Positions 1 through 11,499 of a stretch of 64,000 nt of DNA are shown here, one piece after another. This stretch comes from Branchiostoma floridae. Lineage: Eukaryota; Chordata; Leptocardii; Amphioxiformes; Branchiostomatidae. The notes under the pieces are model-generated. The model was not told where the DNA came from, did not search any database, and saw nothing but the letters and a program-made list of their open reading frames with translations. The stretch is from contig NC_049990.1 of the NCBI RefSeq assembly GCF_000003815.2, positions 10,623,995-10,687,994 of the forward strand. Reading direction: 5' to 3'. Numbering within the stretch: the stretch's first letter is position 1; each line of letters begins with the position of its first letter. Position numbers and translations under genes: made by a program.

Positions 1-134
1 TTAGTTCGAATGGAATGGTTGGCAACTTTATTGTTTATATAGCAGAAATTTTCCAAAAACCATAAAAACTTTTCAAGATAAAAACATAGTAACCGTTGAT
101 TGGAATGGTTAGTTTTGGTCGGCAGCTTTTATCG

Positions 135-387
135 TTAACGCTAGTTCACCTTTATCCGTGGGCTACCCCAAATCCGTTGTTTTTAAAACAGGGTCTTTAG
201 AGTCATCAAGTCTATGGACATTGCAATGTTTTGAAAAAAAAAAAAAAAAAAAAACAAAAAACACACACAATATTTTGAAAATTCAACATATTGAAAACCA
301 CCGTGCGTGGACGTGATATCTGCAAAATACCCAGCTTTTAAAACAACGGATTTAGGTTACCCAACGGATAAAGGTGAACTAGTGTTA
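135..387. mobile_element. Short TIR element (MITE-like)
   Basis: The left end (CTAGTTCACCTTTATCCG, then the ATCCGTTGTTTTTAAAAC region to about 192) reappears as its reverse complement at about 329-387. The arms are roughly 58 bp with a few mismatches. The ~135-bp core holds a poly(A) run of about 20 and a short CA-rich tract, and there is no coding potential. The size, long arms and lack of an ORF fit a non-autonomous DNA transposon. The family is not identified and no clear target-site duplication is visible. Confidence 0.6.
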
Positions 388-1468
388 CATAGCAGAAATC
401 ATCAAAACAAGAATGTCTAACTTGCACTCAAGTTCATCGGGGATTGTAGACCATGGAATTACCTTTACAAATGTTACAGACATCGTGGCACAAAAATACA
501 ACTTTAGCCTTTGGGGCATTAGTTTCGTTTACTTGGCAATGTAAACAATACTGAAAACGGTTTTAACAGTACTGTTACTAAAACCCACGCACGGCTGGAA
601 AGTAGGTCCTGGTGTGATCTCTGTACACATATCTGATGACCGTAATTCCTGTGTTGAAATTGAATTCGTCTGGAGTAGAAATACCACATGTCAGATGACT
701 CATTAGAGTATTTGGTTAAGCTTTCCGTCCTTCATGTTCAGACGCACTCTGTTTTCAGTTTGACAGTTTGCAGAATCTGGTGTTATTTTCTTACTATTCT
801 TGCCTTCTCAGTAATTATGGATACGCAATGTACCAGCTCTTGTTGCATAACCGGGTCAACCACCTTCAACAGACGTAGCTGTACCTGTTCTAAGAAGATG
901 GAAAGTCACGAATGACTTTGGATTGTAACATCAACAATACCAATCACAGAGATGATAGACAATTCACCACCAGACAGTATCATTCGTCAGAAATGATGAA
1001 ATATTATTTCTCACTGAATTGTGAATAGCGAAGTTCAAGATATTGCTAAGTGGCAAATATCCCAGTTTAACAATGATAAAAACTACGGATATTTATTCCA
1101 GTTGGTATCAGGTTTTTAGTTGTCAGTGGGCTCGATAACCTGTGTTTACACAATCTCTCACTGGCTGGGGTTAATGAACCCCTCCCCGGCGCGATTTTAG
1201 TCAGGCTAGTGGCCTCGATAGTTTCAAATTTCCTCCAAAATTGAAAACTTTTAATTAGTTCCAAAGAGATATACATGGCAGGACATTCTCTTTGTTTGTC
1301 TACATACACCTGCCAATTACTCAGGCAGGGCAGAATATGTCAGTCATCAGGGGGATCATCCAATCATCCCTAGATACAACTTTTCATGGAGTCACGATAA
1401 GATGAGGATAAGAAAATCATAAAACTTTTCCATGATACGTTATGATGATCATTGGTCTTCGGTACTAA
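388..1468. other. Intergenic, nothing recognised
   Basis: Only short open frames without recognisable motifs are present. No splice-supported exon, repeat unit or RNA gene could be supported. Confidence 0.5.
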
Positions 1469-1498
1469 CGTCTGGAATCCATGTATAATTATTCAGCA

Positions 1499-2117
1499 TT
1501 CCAGACGATATGTCTCCTTTTTCATGTACTGAATGCCTAACACGAGATAGCTGTTACTTTCCGCTCAATTACATTTGGCAATTACACGTTTGGTCTAGGG
1601 AAATGTCCGTCATGCATACAACCAACACGACAAAACCTTCTTGAACGTAAGTTCATCTGTGACGGTAGTCAACATTATGTTACAATCTTAAACTCTATAT
1701 CCATACACAATATAAAGCGCTTACCAACAAGCTTTCGATCAGTCCTCTGGTCCTTATCAAGACGGGGGCTAACACAGACTTCCAAGCACCTTTGACCCTT
1801 TGCTGACGTCACACTTACGGTCTGGATGCGTGACTAGGCTTTGGGTCATTTCAACTTCATAAGGTTCAGAGGACTGATCGAAAGCTTGTTGGTAAGCGCT
1901 TTATATTGTGTATGGATATAGAGTTTAAGATTGTAACATAATGTTGACTACCGTCACAGATGAACTTACGTTCAAGAAGGTTTTGTCGTGTTGGTTGTAT
2001 GCATGACGGACATTTCCCTAGACCAAACGTGTAATTGCCAAATGTAATTGAGCGGAAAGTAACAGCTATCTCGTGTTAGGCATTCAGTACATGAAAAAGG
2101 AGACATATCGTCTGGAA
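1499..2117. repeat. Perfect 251-bp inverted repeat, 117-bp loop
   Basis: Positions 1499-1749 and 1867-2117 are exact reverse complements as far as I can read base by base (251 bp each). They are separated by a 117-bp unique centre. Pairing continues imperfectly into the loop (CCTTATCAAG against CTTCATAAGG). The outer end CGTCTGGAA also occurs just outside the left arm at 1469-1477, making a small outer hairpin with 1498-1507. No ORF is shared by the arms. It could be a fold-back transposon, a recent inverted duplication, or the inverted terminal part of a retroelement. Confidence 0.85.
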
Positions 2118-2424
2118 AGTTATGATGAACCGTTGCGTATGATAAGACACATTGGCGTCAACTGAAAAAATACATGTACAATGCAAAGGTGAAGGGCATT
2201 CGGCCAGCAAGAGACTGATGCAAGTACAACTAGAGTTCCTCGAACACACATCTTCGCCAAATAAACATTCTTTATCGAAGGTCGTTGTTTTTGAATGATT
2301 AATGTATGTAATTATGGCTATAATGGGCCGGATAAGCACCAAATACAGCTTAATACGAGATGTTAATATAGCAAAGCTGGATGTAAGGTCTTTAGTTAGG
2401 CTTGGTTAGGCTAGGTCTTTAGTT
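2118..2424. other. Intergenic, nothing recognised
   Basis: A few GGTTAGGCT-type direct repeats occur at about 2393-2416. No gene evidence. Confidence 0.4.
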
Positions 2425-3061
2425 ACCTCCATGAAATGTCATGGAATGGAGGTTATATTTTCTGTTATGTGTCTCTGTCTGTGTAGATGATTACTCAAGA
2501 ACGGCTGGATGGATTGGTTTCATACATGTTGTGTTGGTGGGGTGTGATGAAAGCTCGAATCGATGAGATCGTGGGAGCCGTATCTGTCGTTATAATCGAT
2601 GTAATAATATCAGAAATCACCCCTATATTTGAGATATATTGGTACAGGCATCGTGCTGTATGTGTTTGTTAATGGGCTTAGCTGCAAGCAGATAGTGAGG
2701 TGACACGCTGTTAGGGGAACCCCCAGTAGTTTTATTTATGTCTGCTTAGGACTGTTTGAAATATTTGTAACAGTTGGCACAGTAGTTACCTCCATGCAAT
2801 GTCATGGAGGTTATATTTTCTGTTATGTGTCTCTGTCTGTGTACAAGATTACTCAAGAACGGCTGGATGGATTGGTTTCATACTTGTTGTGTTGGTGGGC
2901 TGTGATCAAAGCTAGAATCGATGTGATTTTGGGCGCCGTATCTGTCATTATAATCGATGTAGTAATATCAGAAATCCCCCCTATATCTGCGATATATTAG
3001 AACAGGCATCGTGCTTTAAGTGTTTGTTAATGGGCTTAGCTCCAAGCAGATAGTGAGGTGA
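2425..3061. repeat. Tandem pair of dispersed-repeat copies
   Basis: Two direct copies (about 2425-2700 and 2787-3055) each run from TTACCTCCATG through a GTGTCTCTGTCTGTGTA stretch, ACTCAAGAACGGCTGGATGG and ATAATCGATGTA to GCAGATAGTGAGGTG. They differ by scattered substitutions. Each contains a short open frame of 61 or 68 codons, but the frame only follows DNA-level repetition and has no known domain. The phrase around AACGGCTGGATGG also occurs, degraded, near 17025, in the same kind of repeat after a GT-rich tract. Confidence 0.75.
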
Positions 3062-3817
3062 TTTGTATGACAGCTGTATTTATGTCTGCTTAGGATATCA
3101 TGGAGATGTGAAGCGTAAGTATAATTGTAAGAAGTTGAGGTACATTTAACGGTAATGCTTAACAGGTATGGATGTCTCACATACTATACTGCTGATTTGA
3201 GTGACATGGTGATTAAAATTCCATTAGGTCCTCTCATCTTAGATGGGTTGGGTGTCAGAAGTTTTATGGGCGATACAGATGTTCTGATTTCGTTACGATA
3301 AGGGACAGTTGTTAGTTGTCTCTTTCGTAGCCAATGGTACTTGTTTTTTAGCAGACGGGGTTGGCGCCAAGTATTCATCTTACAGTTGATGTAGGGCTAT
3401 CAGAGGAAAGTGTGCATCTCATTTTTGTACCGTGTGAACAGCTGATGTTATGACATATTGGTGGAAAATCAAATCACCATCTGACTAAAGTTGGCCACAT
3501 CCCTTCTTCTTTCTGAGTTTCCCAACTTCCTCCCACCACACCACTCTGAGGCACATAGTCGAACTCAATAATGCTGACAACCTTAGACAGTTTAAATGCC
3601 AAACATCAACACGCTACCATATGCCGTCGACCTCTTAAACGCACATTACACAATTAAGTGTCACATTTTAATAATTACTAATCAGATGGACATCCTCTGT
3701 ATCATTAAATAAGTACACCACTACTTTCCCATAACATTTATAACCATTACTCTCAAATACAACCGACTATAAACATACATACCATCCACAAAAAAGCAAT
3801 AAATATTTCATGGAGGT
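2425..3817. mobile_element. Possible TIR-bounded element
   Basis: ACCTCCATGAAAT at 2425-2437 has its exact reverse complement ATTTCATGGAGGT at 3805-3817. This would delimit a ~1.4-kb element containing the tandem pair above. Thirteen bases of TIR and no clear target-site duplication make this tentative; the two ends could belong to separate copies of a palindromic repeat. Confidence 0.3.
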
Positions 3818-4860
3818 ATGAGGTCCCCGAACTCTAGTTTTGTATAAGATTTCACTCTACAAAATGTACATTGCAGTCTTTTCGTAAAAAAAGAAATGAT
3901 AAACAAACTTTGAGTGACTGGCCTATATATTAGATAATAGGTCATCTAAGGGTTACCTAAGGGTCATACGTAAGGATTGTTACGGCCCCGCCTTGGTGAA
4001 TGTTTGTGTCCATCTCATGAAAATAGTAAGTAAAGTTTTGCAATCGCGAGTTAAGTCAGAGGTATTTTACACAGTCTACCTGGCCTGGCTATCACGTCAG
4101 GCTACTCAGATCCCCCCATTCATAGCCCCGCAAAGACAAAATAGCTGATTGACAGGCATAGTAATTGCTAATCTCCAAGTATTAGTATTGATAAGCTCCT
4201 CTACAACCTAGCACAAACCGAGACAAGATACGATACCACCCGCGTTCTATGACCGCACTCGTACAACCCGGAAGTATATGATATTGTCGTAATCGGTTGC
4301 ACGGAAACCCCCATGCAGTGTGAAATCGAGGCCAAAATCAGGCAAAAAGAGCCAGTTTGAAGGCCAACTTTGACTCTTCAAATCTCATCCCGAAATAGTA
4401 TTTGAATCATTAAGCGTACTGTATGCGATCTAACAACTCATGAGGATTACGTTGGCACCTTTGACAGCCTGATTTGGCCCACCGCGATGTTTTAATCTTT
4501 TTTTACGTGACCATGTCTTATGCCTCAAACGGGCGGGCGTGTAACACCCTGCCATGGCATGACGATTAGTTCTGCTCCACCTTTGATTTGTCTGTGCTAA
4601 GACCCGGAGACTGAGGGCAGGGGGTTAATTTGGTGTGACTGGCCCTTGTCAGGGAAAGGAGATCAGGCTTCTGCTTCTGTCTGAAGGGCTTGAATGATAA
4701 ATGAAGATTAATGGTCCACACATTAGTGCTGGACTAGGGTGACAATGGTGCCAGTGTCATGTTGCACTGCACACCACTTTTGTAAGGGATGTGGTTCTCT
4801 CCATGATAAGAATCCCAAAGTAATTATATTAAGTAGATCGCAATTTACATAATTAGCATC
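3818..4860. other. Intergenic, no gene seen
   Basis: No coding or repeat structure was recognised. About 4480-4800 has higher complexity than its surroundings and contains CTTTGAT and ATTAATGG-type words of the kind found in animal enhancers, but single words prove nothing. Confidence 0.35.
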
Positions 4861-4949
4861 TCATTATGTTGATAATCACCCTAAGTACCTACCTACCAAA
4901 AGCAAAGAATATCCATCAATCCCCTCTGCAGTTATCCTTTTTAAAAGTT

Positions 4950-5582
4950 ACAAACTATAAGACCCACTGCAGTTCCAAACAAGCTGCTAGGGGGCCCAAA
5001 ATTACACCATTCACTCCTAGTCCCAACAGCTATCCACCACTTAAAAATCATGAACATGGCACTTCTGGAAAATTTAGGCGCAAGCTTTGACGCTCACTTG
5101 CAGTACCAAAACAAGTCGCTAGGAGGCCCATTATTGAACTTGACCTTCCTTTCTGTGTCCCCTACCTATCAACGAAATATCATTAGCATCCATGTAGAAC
5201 ATCTCGAGTTATCGTGTTAACAGACAAACGCAATTACATACAAAGCCAGCTACAGCACCATAGGTAAAAGCTAGCTAAACCATTCTCGCACATGACAATC
5301 CTTTACACAACCGCTACACACCTGCCAAATATCGTAGAAATCGCCCAGCTGCATTTTGAGTTATGCTTCTCGAAACAAACCTCGAAAAAATACAAAGGTC
5401 GCTGCTGTACCGTAGGAAAACGCCAGGTAAACCATTTTCAAACTAGGCATGCCTTTCGACAACCGCTACACACCTACAAAAAATCAAAAAGTTCCATCCA
5501 CAATTTCTCGACTTATATGCTGTTGACCTACATACAGACCCAAGTAAGCAATCTTATAATCTTCGCTGGCGAAGATAACTAG
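4950..5582. repeat. Dispersed repeat with ~152-bp internal periodicity
   Basis: The words AACCGCTACACACCT, CAAATATCG/AAAAATCAA and CTCGA..TAT recur at about 5310 and 5462, with related earlier units near 4970 and 5110. The stretch ends in CTTCGCTGGCGAAGATAA. Two open frames inside (74 and 96 codons) share no known domain and follow the repeat. I recognise this as the style of a common lancelet dispersed repeat; the identity is unverified. Confidence 0.45.
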
Positions 5583-6056
5583 GTGCCGTTGGGGGTTCTG
5601 AAAATGTACACTTATCTGTATGCTTCATGCTCAATTTCTACAGCAAAGCAACTAGCGCCCCGGGATATCACTCGGCAATGTAAATAATGATCTGTAATGT
5701 AAAAACGCCCGCGGATTCCGGGAAACTCCTCGAGATGTAATCGCTTTACACAGAGATGTTGACCATAAGGCCAGCTCTGAAATGCCATGGGTCAGAGGTA
5801 CGCTTGTGGTACGTGCATTTGTCGGCGAAGACATCCAGGTAATACGATGCGTAATAGCACTTCTTCAAGCAGGTTGATAGATTTGTAAACGGTCAGACGT
5901 TTTAGCAAGCATTTACTACCTTTCGTCAGGGGTCTGCAGTTCAACAGGTATAATCTAAGAACCATATGTAAATGAAGTGAAGTGAAAGCACGTGGGCCTC
6001 CTTTCCTACTAAGGTCCCTTATTTACGGTTGGGATTGTACATTCTCTATACACTGT

Positions 6057-6296
6057 AGGTGCAAAACCATTTTTTCTTGTTGGACCGGTCCGGAAAACAA
6101 ATATCAGTGGATAACAAGAGCGAAGTAGAGGAGAGTTGATTTTCACAAAGTTTCCACATTCATACTTGGTCTAAATTAACAGGGCAGTTAGCGTGACGAT
6201 AGGGCACTCCACAAAACAGATTCCTGGTCCTGTGAACGACCGTACCTGTTCCTGAATGTTCTGTACCGGTACGTACACCACCCCTAACTTACACCG
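6057..6296. mobile_element. TIR element family F, left-truncated copy
   Basis: It shares TTGTTGGACCGGTCCGGAAA, AAGAGCGAAGTAGAG and the right end CTGTACCGGTACGTACACCA with copies at 21148-21600 and 29202-29635. The left TIR and a ~190-bp internal portion are missing here. It is non-coding and most likely a non-autonomous DNA transposon. Confidence 0.6.
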
Positions 6297-7147
6297 AAAA
6301 TGTCTATCTACACTGACCTTGCCACGTATTGTAAAAGATTACTCGGTTCCTGTTTGGTCCATGAATTTACTCGACTTGATTTGACATGAGTTCAATTTTC
6401 ACAAATGAGTCAAAGAACGTTAGGTATCTTTTTTACCATGCCGTACAACATTGTGTGTTAATGCAGAGACTGATGCGTGTGTCTCTTTCTGCTGGGACAA
6501 TGTCATCATTTCAATGAGCACGCTCCAATCAAAATTCTTCTTATAATATTATGATCTTGATCGAGTAAGGGCACATCGGGGATTACAGATCATTTCTTCA
6601 AGATAAGTATTCCAGGAAGACTAGATTGAATTCCTGGAAAACAGGATGTCTACAAGATCAATAATGATTAAAGTTGGTATAGCGGAACAATTTGTGAACT
6701 CCCAAGATAAAGTTCCAGATGGAGACTAACGAGACCAACGCTTCTGCACCAACCTCGGTGAAGGCAATGGCACCCAACCGTCACTATTGGTTCTAACGTT
6801 GTGTATGTCACTCCTCATCTACCATATCCATCATTCAAAACCAACCAAAAATTTCTTCCTTAGCTTTCATCTGTTCCAGAAACATTAAAATGGATGCAGT
6901 CGGAAAAACTGCGACACAGATGAAAATGTCATCAACGCTTTTGGATGGATTATACCATGGAGTTTTATTTCAACGGTGAATTTCATCGGAAACTGCATTC
7001 TTTTCAGGCCCAAACATTTCAGTAGCTCATATAACCATACATATGTCTGTGTTGTAGTAATGAAAGAAAATACTCGCCATTGTTCATTCCATAGCTAACT
7101 ATTCGTGAGTCCTATAAGGCCCCTGCGATATACTAAAATCATCATCA
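6297..7147. other. Intergenic, nothing recognised
   Basis: Nothing beyond a short CAT microsatellite at about 7138-7151. Confidence 0.4.
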
Positions 7148-7569
7148 TCATACAACAGAATTTTTTTTCCGGTGATGTACATTTAGTTTTTCTAGCACAG
7201 CCTGTCCTTCATGGCTGACATTAGAGCAGATCCGGAGGGACCAATGTCTATCTCGATCAGTGACAGTATGAACGTAATGGTCCGTAATGTGTGGTCGACC
7301 CACTCTTAGTCTTTCTTCGGGCAACCAGTCAATCAGTCTCCCTGCAGGCTCGTTACCACCAACCTGACAGGACAAGCCGGAACTGCCTTACTACAGATGA
7401 GGGGACGGTATAGTTGCTTCCTGGTTAAACGGTCTCGCCATGATACATTATACACCCTTTTTAACACCTTTGTGAGAGTACCATTCCCTTCCTTGCTCTT
7501 GGCTACAGTCATAGCCCATGAGTCACAAATGTAAAGTAGAATCAAGGAGGCCTTGTTCGAATAGACCAA
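7148..7569 (-). pseudogene. LINE ORF2 C-terminal fragment, frameshifted
   Basis: On the minus strand a frame from 7569 reads LLYICDSWAMTVAKSKEGN and then LKRVYNVSWRDRLTRKQLY. After a frameshift near 7350 a second frame gives RLIDWLPEERLRVGRPHITD. The order (LLYGCESW-like, then L..VSWRDH.TN.ELY, then a W.P..RRGRP-like tail) is the usual end of endonuclease/reverse-transcriptase proteins of RTE-like non-LTR retrotransposons. The polymerase core is absent, so this is a dead 5'-truncated copy. Clade assignment is inference. Confidence 0.6.
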
Positions 7570-10500
7570 GGAGTTTAGGAGATAACTTATTAAATCATAC
7601 GACTTGTCGTACTAGAAGATCAAAGTCTGTTTATTCTCAATGACTTTTTTAAATCAGTGATGTTCCTTTTTTCCATTTCAAACATTCTTCTGACATTAAC
7701 TAGAAAGTTTATCCAGTTCCTAACTCGTTTCCTCGGAACCCAGCATCGTTGCAAGATAAAACTGCCGTAAAAATAAAACGTATCTCCTAAGCAACAGTAT
7801 ACTATTGCCAGTATCTAACGTTGAAGGAATCTCCAACAATCACACAAGTGGTATACCTGTTAGCATGTCCTGTTGTACAGAGAATACGACCCACCCCTCC
7901 AGACAAACAGTCACGGCCTGGCTACGGTAAGTCTATCTGTAGACAACCGTGAGATGCGTGGTGCGATACTGATAGTGGAGCTCTTGACATTTGCTAGACG
8001 TCGTGCATTATGCCTTATGCATTTTACGAAACGCTTTGAAAGCCATTTAGCCTCGGGTATTCGTAGTTACATTTGAAGACCTACAGGAAGCTTAGTCTGG
8101 GTCACAAGCCAAGTAACGTGATTCGGACACACAATATCTGTGCAACGTGCCTTAATTTTTCCATCTACGAATCCAGGAGGAATTTTATGACACTCAGAGG
8201 GCAAATTTTGTTACGACTTATTTTATCTTATTCATCCTATCACTTATAAGATGAAGTAAAGTAAGCATGCAGAATATGCAGAACAAAATGTGTGTAGATG
8301 TGTTCGTTTCACTCGACTAAAGTAACTGAGAAGCTTTCAGGCGACACCGGCCTTCTTTCTTCAGCTCTGAATGGGTAGTCGCGTGACCAGGGAGTCAAAG
8401 GTCACGTATGTCACGTGACACAAGGTTTTCGTAGATAGGGGAAGGCGGCCATATTTGTTGTCCCTTCAGTATCTTTTGTTCCAGGCGGTCGATTATCAAT
8501 GTCAGGATCATTTCTTGAATTCCCGCATAAGGATTGTACTTTAACCAGCTACTCTTAACCTTCAAACGCTTGCCCTTGATGTCACTTAGTATTACTGGTC
8601 AATATGCAAAGCCATTTTGGAGCTTATGGCTTGGCCTCACTCAAATGTGAATAAGCCGGTGATATGATTATGCTACAGGATGGCCTTTCAGTCCAAATTT
8701 CAAACCACATTACAGTGGTCCAGACATCATCGGATTGCCTTTCGCCTTTACTGAGTAGAAATAGACAACTTATCACCTTAACCGTCTGCATTATATGTAG
8801 CGTTTTGGCACAACATTTTTTGCAGGTTATGGAAAATGGCGGAAGGTTAAGGTGCTTCAAGAAAGATTTCCATAAACTGTTACGGAAGGTTTTAGGTCAA
8901 CGTCCTTTTAAGAAAACACTCAATCCAGCCCTCGTTGATCTAAGAAGAAGAGCTGCGCTAGCTATTCCAGACATAATTACATTTGCAGCAACAGACAAAT
9001 GAATGTAGATTCTAGTTGAAGCAAAGAACCAATTTGGAACGTTTCTAATTCTTTCAAGAAGATTAAACCGTAAGGTGGGAACCGTACATTAGCGACAGGA
9101 AACAAAGGGTCCACGTTATCTTTCTGCACAGATAGGGTGCCAGGGACATAAAGATACTGAAGTGTACCATCTCTGCATGTAAAGTTCCCCCATGAAGCGC
9201 AATTGGCACGGGCATACATCGGATTTACCGAACGACACCCAAGCGTCGCCACGCGCGTGGCAAAATGAACAATGTTCTGCGATTATCTTGTAAAAAGAAC
9301 TAGGGCACAGAGGCGAATTGTCCATTAGGATGCAAATAAAAAGCTTGTAATTATTACATGTATTTCAAAGACATTCAGTACAGTTCCAGTCTAGCAAACT
9401 TTACCACTAGACACTAATTGGTTCTTGCCTAAGTCATCCAAAATTCGACTGTCTCGGGCTTAACTAGTAGAGTGCATGGCAGAAAAGTTATTACAAACGT
9501 TTTGCAAAAGGACAATATGTAACCTGTGTGATTTGACACTTTGATGCTTAAATGGCGCCGGTTGGTCCAGACATGCTGTGTAACGTATGGCAGACCTTAA
9601 CCCCCTGAAAGTAGATAGGTTTTACTTGTGTCACATGTTCCAAAATGTGGTCGTTTGTGTGGCTATAGCTTGAGAACGGCAGGTGAAGGCATAAAGACAC
9701 AAATATATATATTCGAATGGAAGTTCACTTGGTAGAATCCATAGTAGCAAATTCATGCAGTGTTTTTCTTGCGATGGAAAAAAAGCTAAAACTTTGCAAC
9801 ATATACATGCAACAGATTTTGTGAAAAGTCAGCTGATCTACAAATTCTACGTAGTGTCACTGACTATTATCAATAGTTTGTAGATGCTACGTGAAACATC
9901 TGGACATTTACAAGACCTATCCAATAAACCTCTCAATGAGTATAATTGTTACTTTGCGTTTTTGTTTTACCTCGATACACATGTATAACCTTCAACGACG
10001 TATTATGATAGTTGTTATTGAGACAGAGGTAGCCTATAGATCTTTTCCAAAACTTGTACTATTGTTTCAAAAGTCAAACTTGGAATTGTGGATTTGACTG
10101 AACTTGTGTGTCTTATCTAAACTGAGAACTCTATCTACCTAGTACTATCTGAAACAGCCAGGCAATACCCTTAAACAATTTCTTTCCCTGGGAGCGCATT
10201 TAAACATAATCAAGCTCTTAACTATGACCATCATGTCTAGACAGCTAGACTCATTTTTCATTTTGGTTAGTCTTGCTTAGTAAAAACCTCTGGTAGTCTA
10301 ATCAACTCTGGGCGTGATGATCTGCACAGAAAATCTTCACCCCCTGAACACCGACGTCTGACAATGTTCATTTATTACATGGGTTATTGGCGACGACGTA
10401 CGTGTATTCAATCAAACCTTTACTACAAAAGACTTAAAACCTACCCGTTGCCAAGTTAGAAGCTAACCCAGTGGGGTGCTTTGTATATGACAAAACTGTT

Positions 10501-10790
10501 CTGTCGTCTGTACTAATGACCTACGTAGGTACAGATGGCCAAGCAAGGAAAGTGGGATCCAGAGACTCATTTCTTTCAGTCATTGACATGGACTTGGCAA
10601 TGCAGCTTGCATTTGTATACGTGTTTTATTGAACTGGAACTTGTGTGACATAGACAAGGCAAGTATCCTACTACAAGGCATGTTCAGAAAATAATGCCAT
10701 TGGGTTTATAACAGGGCCATTTTTCATGGAATGAGTTGAAATTTGGCACAAAGGTAAAGGTATATAAACTATTGATATTGAAACACCTCA
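7570..10790. other. Intergenic, no supported gene
   Basis: Only unsupported short frames are present. A perfect 10-bp palindrome GTCACGTGAC (E-box core) lies at 8410-8419, with a second CACGT just upstream and GGCGGCCATATT at 8445, a promoter-like cluster with no attached transcript. A frame at 8664-9002 (112 codons) has no recognisable domain. Confidence 0.35.
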
Positions 10791-10869
10791 ATTTGTTTTT
10801 TTTTTTAGATTTTTATGAGCAATGACTTCAATATGACCACACCCTTGGAAGTTTGTCAAGTTATATATA

Positions 10870-11209
10870 CAACCATCAATCACTTCAATACACCATCCCA
10901 AGCACAAGAAAGCTCAGTTCTCAACCCACCCTTACGGTTTAGCGAAGGACGATGAAAGGTACAAGCAGCATTGTAGGGCAAGTACTAGCAAGTTTTCATC
11001 GGCCATTTGGCATCATCCGAACATTCACAACGGTCATTCATTCTCTTAAGATACTACAGACATTTTAGATAGAGAACCTCGCTGGTTTGAGAGGGGGGTA
11101 AGGGAGGCCATTTACGAGCGCATTGGTCGTCCTTCGCTAAACCGTAAGGGTGGGTTGAGAACTGAGCTTTCTTGTGCTTGGGATGGTGTATTGAAGTGAT
11201 TGATGGTTG
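10870..11209. repeat. 83-bp inverted repeat around a Penelope-like 3' end
   Basis: Positions 10870-10952 and 11127-11209 are reverse complements with no mismatch that I can see, separated by 174 bp. The right arm contains the last codons and stop of the retroelement frame described in the next entry, so the left arm is an inverted copy of that element's 3' coding end. Terminal copies in inverted arrangement are a known habit of Penelope-like elements. Confidence 0.8.
10984..11199 (+). pseudogene. Penelope-like GIY-YIG C-terminal fragment
   Basis: One frame with a single internal stop (TAA at 11047) reads IHNGHSFS*DTTDILDREPRW and continues FERGVREAIYERIGRPSLNR, then GGLRTELS, ending at TGA 11197-11199. 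The sequence GHSF, then a DRE-RWFERGVREAIY motif and a PSLNR-GG-R tail, is what I know as the C-terminal GIY-YIG endonuclease end of Penelope-like retroelements. The GIY and YIG strands and the reverse transcriptase are missing, so this is a 5'-truncated remnant of about 71 codons. Recognition is from memory. Confidence 0.65.
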
Positions 11210-11283
11210 TTTATATACACATAATTATATTTTTAATATCTTATTCCTTGTTAGTTTATTTTTACTTTGCTTGAATGTATTAT

Positions 11284-11400
11284 AGAACCTTGTCAGTTAC
11301 ATTTTTGTTTATTTAGAACATTATTTAGAACACCTCAATAGTTACCTGTGTTGTTTATTTTAGAACACCTTAGCCGTCACCTTTTTTGTTTATTTGGAAC
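11284..11400. repeat. Three short tandem units (~50 bp)
   Basis: AGAAC(A)CCT..AGTTAC..TTGTTTATTT recurs three times with substitutions, just downstream of the Penelope-like fragment. It probably belongs to the same element's terminal region. Confidence 0.45.
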
Positions 11401-11451
11401 ATAAGAATTATTCTTTGTTCCGAGAAATTGTTTAACTTCATTTTCATTTCA

Positions 11452-11485
11452 CTGAGGAAGAAAGGTGGATGCCTTTCGAAACGTC
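11452..11485 (+). ncRNA. Hammerhead-like ribozyme core (candidate)
   Basis: CTGAGGA (11452-11458) is followed by a 6-bp stem, GAAAGG pairing with CCTTTC around the loop TGGATG, then GAAAC (11478-11482). This is the CUGANGA / stem II / GAAA layout of a hammerhead ribozyme, with one extra A before stem II. Penelope-like elements are known to carry hammerhead motifs, and a Penelope-like 3' end lies 250 bp upstream. I could not find a convincing stem III with its cleavage triplet, so activity is doubtful. Confidence 0.4.
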
Positions 11486-11499
11486 TATTAAAATTTTTA

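Noticed and set aside
8664-9002. 112-codon + frame, with an acceptor-like TTTTTTGCAG at ~8824
   Set aside because: No recognisable domain, no partner exon, and a minus-strand frame overlaps it.
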